This document shows positions 1 through 7,531 of a DNA stretch of 19,937 bases, piece after piece. A model generated the notes under the pieces. The model saw only the letters and a program-made list of their open reading frames with translations. It was not told where the DNA came from and did no database searches. Position 1 is the first letter of the stretch. Each line of letters opens with the position of its first letter. Origin of the DNA: Nitrososphaerales archaeon TH5896 (GTDB lineage Archaea; Thermoproteota; Nitrososphaeria; Nitrososphaerales; Nitrososphaeraceae). A program made the translations under genes and the position numbers. The stretch is taken from assembly GCA_014523625.1 (NCBI GenBank), contig JAATVP010000203.1, positions 1-19,937 on the forward strand. Reading direction: 5' to 3'.

Positions 1-1250
1 AATTGGTCACTCCATTTAACATAAGCCTTCAGCATTTCTGCACTAACACTAGGTTTTCGAACCTTAAAGATTTCCTTGAAATCGGCTACACTTATTGACC
101 TAGGGTTTGAACTGGTATCCATAGCCTTGCCACTTTCAAATAGTTCGTTAACAACCCTAAGCTGAGCAGCTTGACAAATGTCCTTTATGTCGCTAGCACT
201 ATACCCCTCACATAACTTGGCCAATTCATCTGGTTTTAACGATTTCTCACGATTAAGAGGACGTGTATATTGACGAAATAGGTCTACTCTAGATGGAAGA
301 GAAGGAAGTGAAACATTGATACGCTTTTGGAACCTTCGAAGAAATCCTGCCTCCAATGTCCAAGGCTTATTTGTTGCTCCGATGACGTATAACTGAGAAT
401 CTTTCGTCTTCACATTTATGCCATCCATTTCAGTAAGGAATTGATTCTTTACGCGTACTTCTCCACCGATTTCGCTAGTTCTGGTTCCAAGTAATGAATC
501 AATTTCATCAATAAATAGAAGTACGGGAACCCCTTCACTCTCATGGAGCCGCCTTGCCAGCTTGAATAGTTTAGATACGTTTTTCTCTGCTTCTCCCAAC
601 CATTTACTCATCATGCTCGCTGCATCGACGTTCAAGAAATACCCATCAATTTCAGCAGCGGCAGCGGCAGCTAGTAAAGTCTTGCCGCAACCGGGTGGGC
701 CAAATAGGAGTATCCCTCGGGGCCAACCCAGCGGAAACAGGTCAGAACGTTTAGTAGGATAGACGATTGACTCACGTATTGCGCGTTTTGCGTCGTCAAG
801 ACCAATCACCTCATCCCATTTTACATGTGGCTTTTCTTTCAGCACCAGTTCGTCGAAATTCGGATCCGAAGTAGTAGACGAGTCTGATCCTGTACCTTGA
901 CCTGTGAAGTTCGTAGGTGAACTCTTTGATATTCTAGCATTTCGCAATTCGTTAGAATCATGACTCGTAGAATCCTTTGTTAGGGGGGAGATGGTTCTGC
1001 CGGGGAGTTTCGAACCCAGTTCTGACGAAAGCTGGAGCGTACGAATTCGATTCTGGTAGGCATTCGCTCGTTCTCTATATACTCTATTTAACCTATACTC
1101 GGGATAAATTTGAACTAACTTCACCAGTGCGTCTATGGCTCTCTGATAAGATTGAATAGCCATTCCACTCGAACCCTGCGAATCAAAGCTAATAGCTTCA
1201 GCGGCAAATTTGCTAGCAGTATTTTCCAGTTCCTGTGGAGCAAGACTCAT
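1..1250 (-). CDS. cdvC: CdvC / Vps4-like AAA ATPase (3' end beyond the window)
   Basis: ATPase that remodels ESCRT-III (CdvB) filaments in archaeal cell division; it acts as a ring on the inner face of the membrane. The minus-strand reading frame is open from an ATG at 1250-1248 to the window edge, 416 codons seen. Residues about 5-75 form a helical MIT-like domain, followed by a Ser/Thr-rich linker (about 76-135). Then comes the AAA module: Walker A GPPGCGKT (184-191), Walker B LLFIDEID (244-251), sensor-1 GATN (291-294) and the Arg-finger region GFLRRFQKR (302-310). MIT plus a single AAA domain separates Vps4/CdvC from proteasomal ATPases and Cdc48. Probably few residues are missing at the C-terminus. 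A TATA-like stretch lies about 40 nt upstream (1286-1297). No cdvA or cdvB is visible; from memory, cdv genes are scattered in Nitrososphaeria, so this is not surprising. Confidence 0.93.
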   Translation of the reverse strand, partial: MSLAPQELENTASKFAAEAISFDSQGSSGMAIQSYQRAIDALVKLVQIYPEYRLNRVYRERANAYQNRIRTLQLSSELGSKLPGRTISPLTKDSTSHDSNELRNARISKSSPTNFTGQGTGSDSSTTSDPNFDELVLKEKPHVKWDEVIGLDDAKRAIRESIVYPTKRSDLFPLGWPRGILLFGPPGCGKTLLAAAAAAEIDGYFLNVDAASMMSKWLGEAEKNVSKLFKLARRLHESEGVPVLLFIDEIDSLLGTRTSEIGGEVRVKNQFLTEMDGINVKTKDSQLYVIGATNKPWTLEAGFLRRFQKRINVSLPSLPSRVDLFRQYTRPLNREKSLKPDELAKLCEGYSASDIKDICQAAQLRVVNELFESGKAMDTSSNPRSISVADFKEIFKVRKPSVSAEMLKAYVKWSDQ

Positions 1251-2152
1251 AATAGCTATAACCGTTTGGAATTAGTGTGCCACTTTGAATTATTTAGGTG
1301 TAAATTGATATTGTGTAATAAACTAAATTAATTGAACCTGATATCGTTCCCAGAGTCCTGATACCTAATGTATACAGTCCTTTGTTTGCATTTGTGCTGT
1401 CTCCTCTAATGCCAAGGGATCGAAATTAACTTAGCCTCATACTGGCGGGAGGATAAGTTCTGTCTTCGGACCTCAAGTTCTCAAGTAAAATTCAATTTCA
1501 TGAAGATTTGCAAACGCAAAATTTTCTAATCAGTTGGAGCCTGTTGTCACGACTTCACCAAGATAGTTCGTGTGGTTTTCTCCCGCGAAGGCTCTAATTG
1601 CTCACTTCACTCCGGATAACAAGGAGACAACGCATTTAGTCGGACGATGTGAAAGATATGATTTATTAGCATGACTACGGTAGCAGACCAAGTCATCTAC
1701 CTAAAAGAACTGATTCCATCTTTGTGATCACATTGTCTCGGATTTTATTGACTATTAATTATACTCTCGCAATCCTTATCCTAAATGAGACCCCCCCAAT
1801 GGAATATTTTTATATTAATGCATACTGTGTTAACTATAGCACTTCACTACGCAGTCATATCGTAGTGTCTACTTATGGGCTATTTGATGTCTTTATTTTA
1901 ACTCTTCTCACACTTCAACATATGAGTGAATTATATCTGTGCATGAGTTTCATTTTTTTATGATGCATTATTTTGTTTGCATAAAAAGATCATTCACAGA
2001 TTTAATCCAGGATATTGAACATGGCGGAATGCTTTCCTATCCATTGTTAATCATTTATATTAGAACACTAATTACGATATTGGCTCTATGTCTAATCTCA
2101 ATTGTCTTAATATGATATTTTAATAGAGTCAAATCCAGAGAAATGAAAAATA
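1251..2152. other. Long gap between cdvC and tRNA-Ile, no credible protein gene
   Basis: About 900 bp without a convincing coding region. Besides the RNA candidate at 1393-1634 it holds an imperfect 26-nt hairpin at 1671-1696 (ATGACT pairing with AGTCAT, inner GGT with ACC), then strongly AT-rich DNA from about 1720 to 2152. The only longer open frame (1724-1963) has no recognisable domain, no promoter or ribosome site I can point to, and a composition that simply mirrors the AT-rich DNA. Confidence 0.6.
1393..1634 (+). ncRNA. Possible structured non-coding RNA with pseudoknot
   Basis: Hand-folded, so tentative. An outer helix pairs 1398-1405 (TGTCTCCT) with 1622-1629 (AGGAGACA), eight perfect pairs, extended by four more (1393-1396 with 1631-1634, one G-U) after a single mismatch. 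Inside, 1531-1542 pairs with 1589-1600 (12 pairs, two G-U), and 1445-1453 pairs with 1578-1586 (9 pairs, one G-U); these two helices interleave, which would make a pseudoknot. A GTC-TTCG-GAC hairpin sits at 1462-1471. The wobbles are G-U only if the plus strand is transcribed. A TATA-like AATGTATACA (1367-1376) lies about 25 nt before the outer helix. Local GC is higher than in the AT-rich flanks. I found none of the conserved blocks of RNase P RNA or SRP RNA. Function unknown. Confidence 0.35.
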
Positions 2153-2226
2153 TGGGCCGAAAGGGAGTTGAACCCTCGACCTTTCGATTATCAGTCGAAC
2201 GCTCCACCAAGCTGAGCTATCGGCCC
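2153..2226 (-). tRNA. tRNA-Ile (anticodon GAU)
   Basis: On the minus strand a complete cloverleaf can be folded. The acceptor stem GGGCCGA pairs with TCGGCCC with discriminator A; the D-arm starts TAGCTC and closes with GAGC. The anticodon stem-loop is TTCGA-CTGATAA-TCGAA with anticodon GAT, followed by a 5-nt variable loop and the T-arm with loop TTCAACT. 74 nt, no intron, and the 3' CCA is not encoded. A TATA-like element (minus strand CGAATAAATATC, 2256-2267) lies about 30 nt upstream of the mature 5' end. It is transcribed away from the NAD kinase gene. Confidence 0.95.
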
Positions 2227-2255
2227 ATTATGTGTTATTGATGTTCAAATCCTGC

Positions 2256-2267
2256 GATATTTATTCG
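2256..2267 (-). promoter_or_regulatory. TATA-like box of tRNA-Ile
   Basis: Minus strand CGAATAAATATC, centred about 35 nt upstream of the tRNA 5' end at 2226. The spacing allows a short 5' leader to be removed by RNase P. Assigned from sequence and spacing only. Confidence 0.4.
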
Positions 2268-2311
2268 TGTGGGTTCCCGCAGAAAAGAATTTGAACAGTT
2301 TTTTCAAGCAC

Positions 2312-2322
2312 CGATATAAATG
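2312..2322 (+). promoter_or_regulatory. TATA-like box of NAD kinase
   Basis: CGATATAAATG lies about 45 nt before the ATG at 2361. It predicts a transcript start near 2340 with a leader of about 20 nt. Confidence 0.4.
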
Positions 2323-2360
2323 CATTTAAGTGTATGCTCAGTGATATTTTCCATTAGTTA

Positions 2361-3179
2361 ATGCCTAAGGACATAAACAGAGTAGCCATAGCAACAAAAT
2401 TAAATAGTAGAGAAGCGCAGGAGACTGCTCAAGTTATCGTCAAGATCTTAGGTTCGCACGACATCAGCTCTTATTCAATCCTGCCATTAACTCTTGATGG
2501 ATCAATTCCAGTTTCATATGCAGACTTGGAAAAGGATAGTATAGATATCGCGGTTGCAATCGGTGGAGACGGGACTACGTTGAGAGCGTGCAGAGGAATG
2601 CCACCCAACACGCCGATCCTACCCATGAATATCGGCGGAAACAGAGGCATTCTGTCTGAGATAGGCGCAGACATGATAGAAAAATCGATACATGATACTC
2701 TCAGAGGCGACTACCTCTTGGAGCGAAGACTCAGAATTTTTGCAACTGCTAATAGGAAACAAACCTTTCCTGCATTGAACGAGATCTTGTGCACAAGATC
2801 GAACGTTATGAGAACCCCGTACTTTTCTATAAGTACTTTAGACGATGAAATTAATCAAAGAATGGACGGTGTTGCAGTATCAACTCCGACCGGTTCTACA
2901 GGTCATTGTTATTCACTCGGTGGTCCTTTATTGCAGGGGAATTTGGAATCTCTAGTAATTGTTCCAGTAGGATCAATTAATCGAATGCCCAGTATTGTCG
3001 TTCCTGTTGAAAATATCGTTATTAAAAGCAATTATGACACAAACCTAATTATAGATGGACAAGAGACATACCCAATTCAATCAAATCAGGATATTTTGAT
3101 CTCGCGATATCCAATAGATATAACGTTCGTACGCTTCAAAAAGCGGGGTCTTAAACAATTGGTAAAGCTAGGCTTTTGA
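2361..3179 (+). CDS. nadK: NAD kinase
   Basis: Cytosolic enzyme that phosphorylates NAD (with ATP or polyphosphate) to make NADP. 272 aa, normal length for the archaeal family. Visible motifs: the diphosphate-kinase signature GGDGTTLR (68-75), NIGGNRGILSEI (90-101), the NE pair (140-141) in the NAD-binding region, TPTGSTGH (175-182; TPTGSTAY in many relatives) and DGQ (232-234). The ATG at 2361 directly precedes the conserved N-terminal strand and has no better alternative. It is a single gene, divergent from tRNA-Ile and convergent with the regulator at 3450-4352. The NADP-dependent LysY/ArgC reductase further on uses the product, but I see no regulatory link. Confidence 0.93.
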   Translation: MPKDINRVAIATKLNSREAQETAQVIVKILGSHDISSYSILPLTLDGSIPVSYADLEKDSIDIAVAIGGDGTTLRACRGMPPNTPILPMNIGGNRGILSEIGADMIEKSIHDTLRGDYLLERRLRIFATANRKQTFPALNEILCTRSNVMRTPYFSISTLDDEINQRMDGVAVSTPTGSTGHCYSLGGPLLQGNLESLVIVPVGSINRMPSIVVPVENIVIKSNYDTNLIIDGQETYPIQSNQDILISRYPIDITFVRFKKRGLKQLVKLGF

Positions 3180-3449
3180 ATTAGAGCTAAAACATACTTG
3201 CTCTAATTGCTTCAAACAGTATTGAGTTTGATTCTGACAATAGATAGTAATTGTTCGAGCCGCCGAATCATTTTGATTTTGAAGTGTCATTAGTGTTTGG
3301 TCATGCGCAATTATTTTGAGTATTTGCAGATTCAAGGTGGCTGATAAATCAAACTAAAATCAAATTCAGATGTTTATACAGTTGAAATATTAGTTTGTCT
3401 GGGAAGCATGATTAAGTCTGCGACTAGTGGATATGCGGGGCACAAATTA

Positions 3450-4352
3450 CTATTCCTGGATTAAATCTCGTAACCACAGGAGTAGGTCAAGCGGACTAAC
3501 AGCAACATGATCTGCGCTTTCAAAATCATATGCATTCCTAATTTCACTATTGGTCATCAAACACAAGATAAGGCGAGCAGCCAGCTTGTTGCGAAGCACA
3601 TGGGCCGCTGAATATAAAAAACGAAGGGAACTCTCGACGGATGAGCAAATACATAAGATGACGACCCCGGTTTTACTTCCCCATAATCTAGTTACATAGC
3701 GCTGAAAATCGATATCAAAGAATGGATCAAGTACACCTTCTACATTACCAATATAGCGTGTATTACAATTCTCCATACGAAGTGACAAATCGATAATCTT
3801 TGAATGTATAATCGCATCTTCAGAGCCACAGACAATTAACGCAGAAATATTAGGTCTCTTCTCTCCACTGTAAATACTATACTTCACGAAATCCAATATT
3901 TCTATTACGACGCTTTGAAAATTAATTCGCTCTGCCCTGTTGAGTCTTCCTCTGCTGTAAAGTTCGCTAACGGTATTGACTGTTGGAAGGAAGACATCTG
4001 TCAGAAGCTTCAGTTTATCTGCGCCTGAGTTCAATACATTAATGATCAATTTCGACGATAATTCATCGCTGCCGGCCAAAATTGCGTTCATAAATCTCTG
4101 CTGCAATTCGTTATAGTTGATTGAAGATCCAGGATAACTTAAACCGGATTCAAGAAACCATATATTGACTGTCCCGATTTTTTTCTTTTTAATCAATCCA
4201 ATCGAATACAAAAGGTTCAGATACTTGGTAATCGTCATTCGATTGATACCAGTCTTCTTTGCCAGTTCGACGCCTGACATTCCTGTCATTTGATACTCGA
4301 GGGTACTAAAGATTTTCCTTTTGACTTCCTCAAATGTATATCTTCTATACAC
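3450..4352 (-). CDS. HTH regulator with degenerate cobalamin-binding-like sensor half
   Basis: 300 aa transcription factor candidate. Residues about 1-70 form a winged helix (SGVELAKKTGINRMTITKYLNLL as recognition region, then a basic KKKK wing). Residues about 84-160 resemble the helical cap domain found before B12-binding domains: LTDVFLPTVNTVSEL followed by SRGRLNRAERINFQ mirrors the usual LLPALREVGELW...GEISVAEEH pattern. Residues about 168-298 look like a Rossmann-type B12-binding fold. The canonical DxHxxG ligand motif is not intact: the corresponding place reads SEDAIIHSKI (177-186), with Asp and His further apart and no Gly. It may therefore bind another ligand or none. The start is GTG at 4352, with a TATA-like GATTTATCATC centred 25 nt upstream, so the transcript is probably leaderless. 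It is divergent from argG; its target is unknown. The HTH is confident, the B12-like half is inference. Confidence 0.72.
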   Translation of the reverse strand: MYRRYTFEEVKRKIFSTLEYQMTGMSGVELAKKTGINRMTITKYLNLLYSIGLIKKKKIGTVNIWFLESGLSYPGSSINYNELQQRFMNAILAGSDELSSKLIINVLNSGADKLKLLTDVFLPTVNTVSELYSRGRLNRAERINFQSVVIEILDFVKYSIYSGEKRPNISALIVCGSEDAIIHSKIIDLSLRMENCNTRYIGNVEGVLDPFFDIDFQRYVTRLWGSKTGVVILCICSSVESSLRFLYSAAHVLRNKLAARLILCLMTNSEIRNAYDFESADHVAVSPLDLLLWLRDLIQE

Positions 4353-4371
4353 GATAACTTAACGCCCTGCC

Positions 4372-4382
4372 GATGATAAATC
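4372..4382 (-). promoter_or_regulatory. TATA-like box of the HTH/B12-like regulator
   Basis: Minus strand GATTTATCATC centred about 25 nt upstream of the GTG at 4352. This fits a leaderless transcript and supports the GTG start, since no ATG is available nearby. Confidence 0.45.
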
Positions 4383-4460
4383 TGTTCTGAGCTTAACTAC
4401 ACTGCAAATAGAGGTGACTCTAGGTGAATTTGCCAGGTTTGACATAACAACCAAATATGA

Positions 4461-4475
4461 CTGAACATAGTTCAG
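4461..4475. promoter_or_regulatory. Inverted repeat, possible operator
   Basis: CTGAAC and GTTCAG separated by ATA, a perfect 6-bp dyad. It lies about 110 bp upstream of the regulator start and about 430 bp upstream of argG. It could bind a dimeric regulator, or be chance; no second copy was noticed in the window. Confidence 0.25.
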
Positions 4476-4870
4476 ATAGATAAGTGCAGAATCTTACATA
4501 TTATGCGATCCTTCGCCGTCTCCTCAACCCATTGACATCTTAATGCCTGCTTCAACTCCCTTGTTAAACAGCTAGTAGGCAGCAATTTGCAAATCAAGAT
4601 AATCTCATAGAACTCTATCTGAGTCCGACTTCGTACCATTTCCATATAGGAGAAAATGCTGCAGCGTATACTACCAACTGGTCACAAACATTCTATCCAA
4701 TACCGATGATCAGTACTTACCTACCCAGGGCTAAATTTCAATTACGCTACATTATTTTCTAGAACCAAATAATAGCGAAATAATAAGTAGCGTCGGAAAT
4801 AGCTCATGATATCTTGAAGGTCGGTCGAATAGCTTCTACAAGCCTATATAGAAAATCAATTATGACCAAA

Positions 4871-4880
4871 AAACATAAAT
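4871..4880 (+). promoter_or_regulatory. TATA-like box of argG
   Basis: AACATAAAT (4871-4880 region) lies about 33 nt before the ATG at 4909. It predicts a transcript start at about 4900 and a leader of only a few nucleotides. This favours ATG 4909 over the in-frame TTG at 4903. Confidence 0.4.
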
Positions 4881-4908
4881 CTAGATTCATAAATCGCATG
4901 CGTTGGTA

Positions 4909-6102
4909 ATGGTCAAGAAAAAAGTTGTTCTGGCATACTCAGGAGGTCTAGATACATCGGTATGCATAAGGTATTTGCAGAAGTTTCATGATGCTCAGGT
5001 TACGACGGTAACCGTGGATTGTGGCCAGGATGAAGACTTTAATGAAATCGAGAGTAGGGCTCTTGCTGTTGGAGCTACTAAGCATATTCACATTGATTCG
5101 ACTGAAGAATTTGCAAACGAGTATGTTAGTAAATGTATTAAAGCGAATGCACTCTACCAGGGAAAGTATCCGCTGGCAACTGCTTTAGCTCGTCCACTAA
5201 TAGCCTCGAAATTGGTCGAAGTGGCATCCAATGAAGATGCAAAGCTAGTCGCACACGGATGTACTGGTAAAGGGAACGATCAGGTTAGATTTGATATAAC
5301 TATAAAATCACTTAATCCAGAGCTCAATATACTAGCTCCCATAAGAGACATGAATTTGACTCGTGATCAAGAGCTCAAATTTGCTATGGAAGAAAACATA
5401 CCCATATCGCTGGAGGCAAAAAAGTACAGTATTGACGTTAATTTATGGGGTAGGGCCATTGAGGGTGGAGAATTGGAGGACGCAAGCATGGAACCCCCTG
5501 AAAATATATTTCACTTTGTCAATAACCGTTCCAGCGAAGCAAGATACGTAGAGATTGAGTTTAGATCAGGCGTACCAATTGCATTGGATGGTAATCCGCT
5601 TAAGCTACAAGATTTGATTGTTGAGATGAACAGGATAGCTGGTGCCCATGGGATAGGTATAGTGGATATAATTGAGAATCGGATTGTTGGTATCAAGTCG
5701 CGAGAGGTCTATGAAGCACCTGCTGCTATTTCACTCATTGAGTGTCACAAAGATCTTGAAAATTTAGTACTTACAGATCATGAAATCAATTTCAAACGGA
5801 TAATAGAAGAAAAATGGAGCTGGTTAGTTTACTCAGGTCTCTGGCTCGAGCCCCTAAGAAGAGATCTGGATGAATTCATAAATACAGCTCAATCAAGGGT
5901 AAATGGTAAAGTGAAACTAAAACTTCAAAATGGTTCTTGCCGGGTCGTAGGAAGGAGCTCGAAGAATGCCATTTACGACCCGGAGGAAGCAACCTATTCA
6001 AGCAGATCAGTATTTGACCAAAGGCTTGCAAAGGGATTCATAGAATTATGGGGAAAACAATCAGTCATTTCTAACCAGATGTTGTCAAGCTTTGAATCTT
6101 AA
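4909..6102 (+). CDS. argG: Argininosuccinate synthase
   Basis: Joins citrulline and aspartate with ATP to give argininosuccinate, the penultimate step to arginine. About 397 aa, full family length. The N-terminus carries the ATP pyrophosphatase P-loop AYSGGLDTS at once after the start. Further family blocks: AHGCTGKGNDQVRF, the citrulline/aspartate-site stretch SLEAKKYSIDVNLWGR followed by EGGELEDA, and GIGIVDIIENRIVGIKSREVYEAPAA. A TTG at 4903 is in frame two codons earlier, but ATG 4909 fits the promoter spacing. argH and argF are not in the window. A 370-bp gap with its own promoter separates argG from the lysY cluster, so it is probably a separate transcript in the same pathway neighbourhood. 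Confidence 0.96.
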   Translation: MVKKKVVLAYSGGLDTSVCIRYLQKFHDAQVTTVTVDCGQDEDFNEIESRALAVGATKHIHIDSTEEFANEYVSKCIKANALYQGKYPLATALARPLIASKLVEVASNEDAKLVAHGCTGKGNDQVRFDITIKSLNPELNILAPIRDMNLTRDQELKFAMEENIPISLEAKKYSIDVNLWGRAIEGGELEDASMEPPENIFHFVNNRSSEARYVEIEFRSGVPIALDGNPLKLQDLIVEMNRIAGAHGIGIVDIIENRIVGIKSREVYEAPAAISLIECHKDLENLVLTDHEINFKRIIEEKWSWLVYSGLWLEPLRRDLDEFINTAQSRVNGKVKLKLQNGSCRVVGRSSKNAIYDPEEATYSSRSVFDQRLAKGFIELWGKQSVISNQMLSSFES

Positions 6103-6239
6103 GCTGAAACTGAAGCGATGTACATTGTGACTGAAACTTGGCGCACGACGCGTTGAGGCTAAATCAAGTGTAAATACTTGCTATTCCAATCACCGGATTC
6201 TGCAGGTGAATTCCAAATTCTAATTAATTGTTACGCCAA

Positions 6240-6262
6240 GGAAAAATGAGGTTTTTCCTCAT
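6240..6262 (+). other. Overlapping alternative hairpins
   Basis: 6240-6246 (GGAAAAA) can pair with 6252-6258 (TTTTTCC), or 6246-6251 (ATGAGG) with 6257-6262 (CCTCAT). The two cannot form together. It lies about 140 nt after the argG stop. It could mark an argG transcript end, as archaeal termination favours T-tracts, or have no role. Confidence 0.25.
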
Positions 6263-6426
6263 GATGGGGATTAGTGGTTCGCATATTTAGATATGTTCTA
6301 TTCAGTTGTCTCTATGTTGTTACAGATTTGAAGTTCGACAAAAACAGAAGACGACCTTTCGGTCTAAGATATAGACAAGAATAAATGAGATTTAAGTATC
6401 AACTGTACCCGTTAACACGAGTTCAA

Positions 6427-6436
6427 GATATAAAAA
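6427..6436 (+). promoter_or_regulatory. TATA-like box of the lysY-lysZ-lysJ-lrp block
   Basis: AGATATAAAA lies about 45-50 nt before the lysY start, predicting a transcript start near 6455. A second AT-rich candidate, CATAAACC, lies at 6439-6446. Confidence 0.4.
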
Positions 6437-6478
6437 TTCATAAACCGATTAAAAAGACTGTACTGATGAAAGTTGGAT

Positions 6479-7531
6479 ATGAAAGTAGGTGTTATCGGAG
6501 CATCAGGTTATGTAGGTGGTGAGCTTCTGCGGCTGCTATCTACGCACCCAAAAGTTGAAGTTAATATGATAACCTCTAGACAGAGAGCTGGTGAGCTCGT
6601 TCATCGCGTTCATCCCAGTCTTAAGGGGTTTATAGACCTAACTTTCTCAAACCTAGACATGGAAAAGCTATCTGATAAATGCGATCTCGTTTTTACCTCA
6701 CTTCCTCATGGGAAATCAAGTAGCATTGTAAAGGATCTCTATGATCGAGGTATAAGAATTATTGATCTTTCAGCTGATTTTCGTCTAAAGGATCCTAATG
6801 ATTACGTCAAATGGTACGGATGGGAACATCCTTTCCCCGAGATGCTTTCCCTATCTGCATATGGAGTTCCTGAGTTTAATAGGGAAAAAATAAAGGGATC
6901 AAGGTTAGTTTCTTGCCCAGGATGCATGGCCGTTACGTCACTTATCTCGATAAGACCACTCATTGAAAAAGATCTGATTGATACCGACCACATTATTGTT
7001 GATAGTAAGATTGGCTCATCAGGAGCCGGTGCATCTGAAAATGCAGGAACGCATCATGCTATGCGGTACGGAGTAATACGGCCATATAAACCAGCCAAAC
7101 ATAGACACACGGCAGAGATACAACAAGAATTAGAAATGGTCACAAAGAGTCCCATAAAAGTCAGCATGAGCCCCCATGCAGTTAACATTGTACGGGGAAT
7201 ACTAACAACTAACCATGTTTTTATGAAGAAAGAGGTTACTGAATTGGAGTTATGGAAAATTTACCGCGCAGCGTACAGTGCCGAACCGTTTGTACGTTTA
7301 ATAAGAGATAAGAAGGGACTTTACAAATTCCCGGATCCCAAGTTTCTTATTGGCTCAAACTTTTGCGATATCGGTTTTGACATTGACGAGGACAACAAGA
7401 GAATCGTTGCATTATCTGCATCAGATAATTTAATGAAGGGCGCTGCTGGGTCAGCGATTCAAAATATGAATGTGATGTTCGGGTTCAACGAAGTAGATGG
7501 ATTGAGATTCACGCCCATTACTCCGGTATGA
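6479..7531 (+). CDS. lysY: [LysW]-aminoadipyl/glutamyl-phosphate reductase (LysY/ArgC)
   Basis: NADPH-dependent reductase that turns the carrier-bound acyl phosphate into the semialdehyde. 350 aa from the ATG at 6479; a TTG at 6473 is in frame two codons earlier. It shows the Rossmann motif GVIGASGYVGGELLRLL at the N-terminus, and VFTSLPHG and IDLSADFRL. The active-site segment SCPGC has its catalytic Cys in the usual PGC, about residue 149. GSSGAGASE and PHAVNIVRGI (substrate-binding His/Arg) follow. The ArgC family covers both N-acetyl- and LysW-dependent enzymes; the LysW gene nearby decides for the latter. The stop overlaps the lysZ start by 4 nt (ATGA), indicating coupled translation. 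Whether it handles only aminoadipate or also glutamate cannot be read from sequence. Confidence 0.94.
   Translation: MKVGVIGASGYVGGELLRLLSTHPKVEVNMITSRQRAGELVHRVHPSLKGFIDLTFSNLDMEKLSDKCDLVFTSLPHGKSSSIVKDLYDRGIRIIDLSADFRLKDPNDYVKWYGWEHPFPEMLSLSAYGVPEFNREKIKGSRLVSCPGCMAVTSLISIRPLIEKDLIDTDHIIVDSKIGSSGAGASENAGTHHAMRYGVIRPYKPAKHRHTAEIQQELEMVTKSPIKVSMSPHAVNIVRGILTTNHVFMKKEVTELELWKIYRAAYSAEPFVRLIRDKKGLYKFPDPKFLIGSNFCDIGFDIDEDNKRIVALSASDNLMKGAAGSAIQNMNVMFGFNEVDGLRFTPITPV

Larger units (their letters stand above)
4353..4908. other. Divergent intergenic region between regulator and argG
   Basis: About 550 bp with no credible gene. It carries both divergent promoters, a direct repeat AGGTGA at 4412-4417 and 4422-4427 (10-bp period), and a 15-bp inverted repeat CTGAAC-ATA-GTTCAG at 4461-4475. 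The rest shows nothing I can name. Confidence 0.5.
6103..6478. other. Intergenic region argG to lysY
   Basis: About 375 bp with no gene. It contains two mutually exclusive short hairpins around 6240-6262 (GGAAAAA with TTTTTCC, or ATGAGG with CCTCAT), a GACC-TTTC-GGTC hairpin at 6353-6364, and the lysY promoter. The argG transcript presumably ends here. Confidence 0.45.

Noticed and set aside
1393..1634. RNase P RNA or SRP RNA as identity of the structured region
   Set aside because: GGGAGGATAAG and minus-strand ACAGAACTTA look superficially like RNase P blocks, but the P4 strands do not pair and the other conserved regions and the SRP GGAA-loop domain are absent.
1724..1963. 79-codon open frame with hydrophobic product
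   Set aside because: AT-rich DNA, no domain, no convincing start signal; its hydrophobicity is what T-rich codons give by chance.
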